Part shown: piece after piece, positions 13,669-17,798 of the stretch
Position numbering within the stretch: the first letter of the stretch is position 1
Layout: each line of letters starts with the position of its first letter
Source of the DNA: an uncultured Oscillospiraceae bacterium
Lineage (GTDB): Bacteria > Bacillota > Clostridia > Oscillospirales > Ruminococcaceae
Assembly: GCA_900547385.1 (NCBI GenBank)
Contig: URGQ01000029.1
Span: 1 to 17,798, forward strand
Direction: 5' to 3'
DNA length: 17,798 nt
Program-made: the position numbers and the translations under genes
The notes under the pieces: generated by a model
Database searches by the model: none
Seen by the model: the letters and a program-made list of their open reading frames with translations, nothing else
Told to the model about the DNA's origin: nothing

Positions 13669-14454
13669 TTAGAAGCGGATCATCTGACCGGGGCAATCCC
13701 GCGGGGCGATCCACAGGCGGTAGTCCCGGTCCGGCTGCATTCCCGCGGCGGAAAGGGCCGCTTCGGCATTGCTGCGGGCGAGGGCCGGGGTATTGCTTTC
13801 CCGGCTTAAATGTGCCAACACAAAGTGAGATGTACCGCATTTGGCCAGTTCCGTTACGGTGCGGGCCGCCTCGGCATTGGAAAGGTGGCCGTACTCCGAG
13901 CGGATGCGCTGTTTGAGATAGTAGGGATAGCCGCAATTGAGAAGGACGGAGTCCTCGTAATTGGACTCCAGCACGGCGAGGTGGCAGCCTCGCAGGTGCT
14001 CCCACACTGTGGGGGTAACAAGGCCCAGATCGGTAACGAAGCCGATGGTGCGGCTGCCGGCCGTGATGCGGAAGCCGCAGGAATCGGAGGCATCATGTTG
14101 GGTGGCGAAGGGCTGCACCTGCATTCCGGCCACCTCCTGTATCTCCTCCAGCGGGAGCAGACGGGTAGTCGGTTCCACCATAGCTGCCAAGCGTTCCAGC
14201 GTACCAGCGGTGGCATAGACCGGGAGCTTGAGCTGCTTGGCCAGCACCCGCAGGCCGGCCACATGGTCGGCGTGATCGTGGGTGATGAGGATACCGCGCA
14301 GGCCGGCGGGATCGATGCCGGCATCGCACAGCTCTGTGCGGATGCGGCGGGCGGAGATGCCTGCATCAATGAGCAGGCTGCCCTGGCCTTCGCCGGCGGA
14401 AAGGTAGTAGCTATTGCCGCTGCTGCCGCTGGAAAGCGGATAAAATGTTACCAT
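13669..14454 (-). CDS. walJ: WalJ/YycJ-type metallo-beta-lactamase-fold hydrolase
   Basis: A 261-residue MBL-fold protein. MVTFYPLSSGSSGNSYYL (1-18) is the YycJ signature start, THDHADH (58-64) the metal motif, and further ligands are likely at His120 (ATQHDAS), Asp142 (VTDLG) and His190 or His215 (AHLSRESN). YycJ proteins are thought to act in DNA replication/repair coordination with the WalRK operon as exo/endonuclease-like enzymes. The ATG at 14454 is preferred to upstream starts because of GAGGTGA 5 nt before it and because the protein aligns from MVTF. WalJ near rlmH is the usual Firmicutes order. Confidence 0.88.
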   Translation of the reverse strand: MVTFYPLSSGSSGNSYYLSAGEGQGSLLIDAGISARRIRTELCDAGIDPAGLRGILITHDHADHVAGLRVLAKQLKLPVYATAGTLERLAAMVEPTTRLLPLEEIQEVAGMQVQPFATQHDASDSCGFRITAGSRTIGFVTDLGLVTPTVWEHLRGCHLAVLESNYEDSVLLNCGYPYYLKQRIRSEYGHLSNAEAARTVTELAKCGTSHFVLAHLSRESNTPALARSNAEAALSAAGMQPDRDYRLWIAPRDCPGQMIRF

Positions 14455-14484
14455 GCTGTCACCTCGGGGGAATGGGTAGGATGA

Positions 14485-14565
14485 GGGCGGCGCGCCCCAC
14501 CGGACGGCGGAGGGGCGGCCGGGGGCTTGGGCCGGCACGAGCCGGAAAGGCGGGGCGCGCCGCCC
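14485..14565. repeat. 14-bp inverted repeat around walJ upstream region (element C)
   Basis: GGGCGGCGCGCCCC at 14485-14498 and its perfect complement at 14552-14565 enclose CCGGC-ACGA-GCCGG (about 14531-14544). The arms contain GGCGCGCC. It lies in the 225-bp gap between murA and walJ, both minus strand, over the expected walJ leader. No clear walJ promoter was found in the gap. Confidence 0.7.
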
Positions 14566-14621
14566 GGGGGGGGCGCGGGCTGCTGTTCCTCTCCACGACG
14601 CCGCCCGGGGGGCTCCCGGCC

Positions 14622-14658
14622 AAAAGAAGGGGACCGGAGCAGAACAGTACTCCGGCCC
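14622..14658 (-). terminator. Intrinsic terminator of murA
   Basis: On the minus strand GGGCCGGAG (14650-14658) pairs with CTCCGGTCC (14631-14639) with one wobble, then TTCTTTT (14622-14629). Confidence 0.8.
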
Positions 14659-14679
14659 GGTAAAAATAAGCTTACGGTC

Positions 14680-15963
14680 TTAGGCCTGCTCGGAAAGGGG
14701 CTGATCCGGCAGGGTGATATAGTGAAGATCTGCGCCGATGCCGGCGAACTTTTCCACTACATTCTCGTACCCACGCTCGATATGCAGGGTATCTTCAATC
14801 TCGGTAGTGCCCTTGGCCATCAGTCCAGCGATAATGACCGCCGCCCCACCGCGCAGATCGCACGCTTTGACCGGCGCGCCCCGCAAGCCCTTCACTCCTT
14901 CGATGACGGCAACTTTGCCATCCACGGTGATACGGGCGCCCATGCGCACCAGCTGCTCGGTGTAGCGGAAGCGGTTATCCCACACGCCCTCGGTGATGAT
15001 GCTTGTCCCCTCGGCGCAGGTGAGCATGGCGGCCATCTGGGGCTGCATATCGGTGGGAAAGCCGGGATGCGGCATGGTTTTGAGATTGATGCGGCGGAGC
15101 TCCCCGGTACGGACGACCCGGACCCAGTCATCTCCTTCGGTGATGGTGGCGCCGGCCTCCCGCAGCTTGACGGTAATGGGCTCCAGGTGCTTGGGAATAA
15201 CATTCTTAACAAGGACATCCCCGCCGACGGCTGCGGCCGCCGCCATATAGGTCCCGGCTTCAATTTGATCGGGGATGATGCTGTAATCGGTGCCGTGCAG
15301 CACATCCACCCCGCGGATTTTGATGACATCGGTACCGGCGCCGCGGATATCGGCGCCCATGGAATTGAGAAAGTTGGCAAGGTCTACAATGTGGGGTTCT
15401 TTGGCAACATTCTCCAACACGGTCATACCGCTGGCCTTCACGGCGGCCAGCATGACATTGATGGTGGCGCCGACCGAAACCTGATCGAAGTAGATGTGCG
15501 CCCCTTGCAGGCCCTCGGTATCAGCGTAGATGAGACCGTTTTCGATGCGGATCTCGGCACCCAGCAGCTCGAAGCCCTTGATGTGCTGATCGATGGGACG
15601 AACGCCGAAATTGCACCCGCCGGGCATGGAAACACAGGCCTGGCCAAAACGCCCCAGCAGCGAGCCGATGAAATAATAGCTGGCGCGCATATGCTTGGAA
15701 AGCTCGTAGGGGACGGTGGATTCGGTGAGGGTGGAAGTATCGATAATAGCCGAAGTGCGGCTGAGCTTTTCCACTGTGGCGCCCATGGCGCGCAGCATAC
15801 TGAACAGCAGCTCGGTATCATGGATATCGGGGACATTTTCCAGCACACAGCGGCCGCGGGCCAGCACGGTAGCGGGAATAATGGCAACGGCGGCATTTTT
15901 CGCGCCGCCGGCGGAAACTTCTCCGTAGAGCTGTTCCGCGCCGTTGACAATGAGTTTCTTCAT
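14680..15963 (-). CDS. murA: UDP-N-acetylglucosamine 1-carboxyvinyltransferase
   Basis: A 427-residue protein of standard MurA length. MKKLIVNGAEQLYGEV opens it. Lys22 is in GGAKNAA, the catalytic cysteine loop MPGGCNFGVRPIDQH places Cys117 at the phosphoenolpyruvate/fosfomycin site, and the RGGAAVIIAGL segment lies near the end. It commits UDP-GlcNAc to peptidoglycan synthesis in the cytoplasm. The ATG at 15963 follows GAGGA by 8 nt; the frame is open for 89 codons upstream but without family similarity. Cys rather than Asp predicts normal fosfomycin sensitivity of this enzyme. Many Firmicutes have two MurA paralogs; which one this is cannot be told from the window. Confidence 0.95.
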   Translation of the reverse strand: MKKLIVNGAEQLYGEVSAGGAKNAAVAIIPATVLARGRCVLENVPDIHDTELLFSMLRAMGATVEKLSRTSAIIDTSTLTESTVPYELSKHMRASYYFIGSLLGRFGQACVSMPGGCNFGVRPIDQHIKGFELLGAEIRIENGLIYADTEGLQGAHIYFDQVSVGATINVMLAAVKASGMTVLENVAKEPHIVDLANFLNSMGADIRGAGTDVIKIRGVDVLHGTDYSIIPDQIEAGTYMAAAAAVGGDVLVKNVIPKHLEPITVKLREAGATITEGDDWVRVVRTGELRRINLKTMPHPGFPTDMQPQMAAMLTCAEGTSIITEGVWDNRFRYTEQLVRMGARITVDGKVAVIEGVKGLRGAPVKACDLRGGAAVIIAGLMAKGTTEIEDTLHIERGYENVVEKFAGIGADLHYITLPDQPLSEQA

Positions 15964-16437
15964 TGGGCGATCCTCGTTATTTTCTATATTTTTTATATCA
16001 TGCATTTTACCTTCGCTTAACAAGAGCACATACGGTTTTTGCGGGCATAAATACCGCCCGACATTGCGCGTCGCGTTGACAGGCGCCAGCCTGCCTACCG
16101 CTCCGCGCTTCCTCTGGCGCCATTTCTCCCGCGCAAAAACTCCGCAGGACTTTTCGGCGAGAGAAAACCGGATGATGACAAGGAAGAGGACGCCGGCATA
16201 CTGGCGTATGCTGCTGCGGGGTCCCCGCAAGGTCGTAAGACCTCGTGGGGAGAGGCGGAGCGACGAAGCGTTGGAGGGGTGCCTATTCCGTAGGAATAGC
16301 GCCCCGACATGAAGCGCAGTCCGCGACGACGAGATGACGCAGTCAGCACCGATTTTCGCTGCCGAAAAGCGTGTGTGTCCTTGTTAAACGAAGGTATCGA
16401 GATCAGACAAAAAACTGGACGAAAAGGAGACCCGGCC
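15964..16437. other. 474-bp divergent intergenic region between murA and the AI-2E gene
   Basis: No convincing gene was seen. A 16-bp motif TTGTTAARCGAAGGTA occurs twice pointing outward: 16008-16023 toward murA and 16381-16396 toward the permease gene, with weaker similarity for about 30 bp upstream of each. The middle is hairpin-rich (16215-16305). A murA promoter is likely near 15985-16025 (TTGTTA, then AT-rich TGATATAAAA) but the elements are weak. Confidence 0.6.
16215..16305 (+). repeat. Hairpin cluster (element B)
   Basis: Palindrome TGCGGGG-T-CCCCGCA (16215-16229), stem AGGTC-GTAA-GACCT (16230-16243), then GTGGGGAG, GAAGCG and a long hairpin GGGGTGCCTATTCC-GTA-GGAATAGCGCCCC (16276-16305). 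The motif order repeats that of element A at 6135-6193. No T tract follows. Confidence 0.65.
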
Positions 16438-17637
16438 ATGAATCGATCCTCACTGAAAAGCAGCATATTTCTCATCACCTATGGCATTGTGCTGTACCTG
16501 GTGCTGTCCCACATCGGGCTGGTGGCAGGGGCCGGCAGCTACATCATGACGGTGTTGCGGCCGGTCATTATTGGGGTGGTCATGGCTTATGTCATCAACC
16601 TGCTGATGCGTCCAATGGAAACCAAATGGCTGGCCGGACTGTGGCGCCGCTGCCCCCGCCTGGCACGCGGCAAGCGGGGCCTATGTATCGTCCTTTCCAT
16701 CCTGGGTGTGCTGGCCATCATTACGGCCCTGTGCCTGTTCATCCTGCCGCAGGTAGGGGAAAGCCTGCTGAGCCTGGCCAACAGCATTCCCGGTTATCTC
16801 GCCGATGCCGGTGACTTCTTCAACGGGCTGGAAAGCCGGCTGGATATGGAAAACGAGATCATCAGCTACCTGTGGAAGCAGGGGGAAGAGCTGATCAATC
16901 AGTCCGGTACCCTCATCAAGAACTTTGTTGGAAGCGCGGCGACTTGGCTGCTTTCCTTCGTCACCGGCCTGGCCAGCGGCATCATCAATGGCTTTTTGGG
17001 AATCATTTTCGCCATCTACATTCTGGCGGATAAGGAGCATCTCAACTACATCTACCACCGGCTGCTGCGTGCCCTTTTCAAGGACAGCGTGCGGGAGCGG
17101 ATCGAGTACATCGTCCGCAAGATCGATCGGGCGTTCGGCGGGTTTATTTCTGGGCAGCTCATCGAAGCGTGCATCCTGGGGAGCCTGTGCTTCGTCGGGC
17201 TTACCATCGTGGGGCTTTTTGTGGGCGGGATGCCCTATGCACTGCTCATCAGCGTGCTGGTGGGCGCCACCAGTATCATTCCCATTCTGGGCGCTTACCT
17301 CAGTGCCATTCCTTCGGCGCTGCTCATTCTGCTCATCAGTCCGGTAAAGGCGCTGATTTTTGTCATTTTCCTCGTCGTTTTGCAGCAGTTTGAGGGCAAT
17401 GTGATCTACCCCCGTGTGGTGGGCGGTTCCATCGGCATTGGCGGGATGTGGGTGCTGCTGGCCCTAACGGTGGGCGGCAACCTGATGGGCATTACCGGCA
17501 TGGTGCTGGGGATCCCGGCCTTTGCGGTGATTTATGCCCTGGTGAAGGAATTCTGCGATAAACGCATTGCCGCGAAGGACGCGGCGGCCAAAGCGGCTGC
17601 CCCGACGGCGGAGACGGAAAAATCCGCGGAGGGCTGA
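16438..17637 (+). CDS. AI-2E family transporter (PerM-like permease)
   Basis: A 399-residue protein with seven to eight membrane segments. The family signature is near the end: TSIIPILGAYLSAIPSALL, then FEGNVIYPRVVGGSIGI and MWVLLALTVGGNLMGITGMV with GIPAFAVIYALV. The central region (about 115-165) is a soluble part of the family. Members export or exchange varied substrates, and autoinducer-2 is only one proposed cargo, so the substrate is unknown. The Lys/Ala-rich tail (AAKDAAAKAAAPTAETEK) is cytoplasmic. AAAAGGAGA lies 7 nt before the ATG at 16438, which fixes the start. Confidence 0.9.
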   Translation: MNRSSLKSSIFLITYGIVLYLVLSHIGLVAGAGSYIMTVLRPVIIGVVMAYVINLLMRPMETKWLAGLWRRCPRLARGKRGLCIVLSILGVLAIITALCLFILPQVGESLLSLANSIPGYLADAGDFFNGLESRLDMENEIISYLWKQGEELINQSGTLIKNFVGSAATWLLSFVTGLASGIINGFLGIIFAIYILADKEHLNYIYHRLLRALFKDSVRERIEYIVRKIDRAFGGFISGQLIEACILGSLCFVGLTIVGLFVGGMPYALLISVLVGATSIIPILGAYLSAIPSALLILLISPVKALIFVIFLVVLQQFEGNVIYPRVVGGSIGIGGMWVLLALTVGGNLMGITGMVLGIPAFAVIYALVKEFCDKRIAAKDAAAKAAAPTAETEKSAEG

Positions 17638-17667
17638 GCCGGCAAGTGAATACAGCACCGGAGGGGC

Positions 17668-17700
17668 CTGTGGGTCTCTCCGGTGTTTTGGCGTTTTTGA
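17668..17700 (+). terminator. Intrinsic terminator after the AI-2E gene
   Basis: CACCGGAGGGGCC and GGGTCTCTCCGGTG form a stem at about 17658-17686, followed by TTTTGGCGTTTTTG. Exact ends are approximate. Confidence 0.75.
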
Positions 17701-17726
17701 AAGCCGGCGGGGTGGCAGGGATGGGT

Positions 17727-17795
17727 GGGCCGCAGGCCCGGCGGCGCAGCCGCCGCAGCGGGCGGAGCCCGCTGAAACCGTCCGGAGGACGGTTT
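17727..17795. repeat. Four-hairpin repeat, copy R3 (opposite orientation)
   Basis: Read on the minus strand: AAACCGTCC-TCC-GGACGGTTT (17775-17795), AGCGGGC-TCC-GCCCGCT (17757-17773), CGGCGGC-TGC-GCCGCCG (17739-17755) and GGGCC-TGC-GGCCC (17727-17739). The last two stems match R1 and R2. The first two have different stems but the same layout and 3-nt loops. Confidence 0.85.
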
Positions 17796-17798
17796 GGC

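Noticed and set aside
13669..14538. Longer walJ starting at 14538
   Set aside because: The added residues translate the GC-rich inverted repeat. Family proteins begin at MVTFYPLSSGSSGNS, and GAGGTGA supports 14454.
14527..16020. 497-residue plus-strand frame opposite murA
   Set aside because: It is the antisense shadow of murA, Gly/His/Asp-rich, with no ribosome binding site or family pattern.
14680..16230. Long upstream extension of murA to 16230
   Set aside because: The frame is open, but the added residues show no MurA similarity and a ribosome binding site fits the ATG at 15963.

Overview
The window looks like chromosomal DNA from a GC-rich, Gram-positive anaerobe of the class Clostridia, probably Oscillospirales/Ruminococcaceae-like. 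This is inferred from strong AGGAGG-type ribosome binding sites, a T-box-controlled alaS, a SpoIID-like/peptidoglycan-binding spore-type protein, the comEC-holA-M5-like toprim order, and many GC-rich hairpins with three-base loops between genes. No phage, plasmid, insertion sequence or CRISPR array was recognised.

Layout. Positions 1-1060 run on the minus strand: the 5' end of alaS (cut by the window edge), its T-box leader and promoter, and a tRNA-Leu(TAA) with its own promoter and terminator. Positions 1056-2150 hold four small genes: two plus-strand membrane-associated hypotheticals, then two minus-strand micro-genes of 36 and 59 residues. Positions 2411-3799 encode a lone galactitol-type PTS EIIC permease. 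Positions 3991-6077 (minus) hold a large SpoIID-like protein with three peptidoglycan-binding repeats; its reading frame is broken at a 68-bp four-hairpin repeat.

Positions 6331-9994 form a tight plus-strand operon: comEC (with a metallo-beta-lactamase-like tail lacking the metal motif), holA and a ribonuclease M5-like toprim gene. It is followed by an MBOAT protein and a DHHW-family protein (10100-12714). These resemble the two halves of an O-acetylation system, but the residues expected to be catalytic are replaced in both.

Positions 12803-12818 carry a near-consensus parS site. It lies just past the minus-strand rlmH, whose 5' end is partly duplicated upstream (13427-13567), and then comes the WalJ/YycJ-type MBL hydrolase. 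In Bacillus, rlmH and walJ are origin-proximal, which fits a parS here. murA (minus) and an AI-2E family permease (plus) diverge from a 474-bp gap rich in hairpins.

How the genes relate: alaS/tRNA-Leu, holA, rlmH and the M5-like gene are housekeeping translation, replication and RNA functions; murA, the SpoIID-like protein and possibly the MBOAT/DHHW pair concern the envelope. The candidate novelties are the MBOAT/DHHW pair lacking catalytic residues and the four-hairpin repeat family, whose copies R1 and R2 keep every stem and differ almost only in the loops. R1 may have split a gene.
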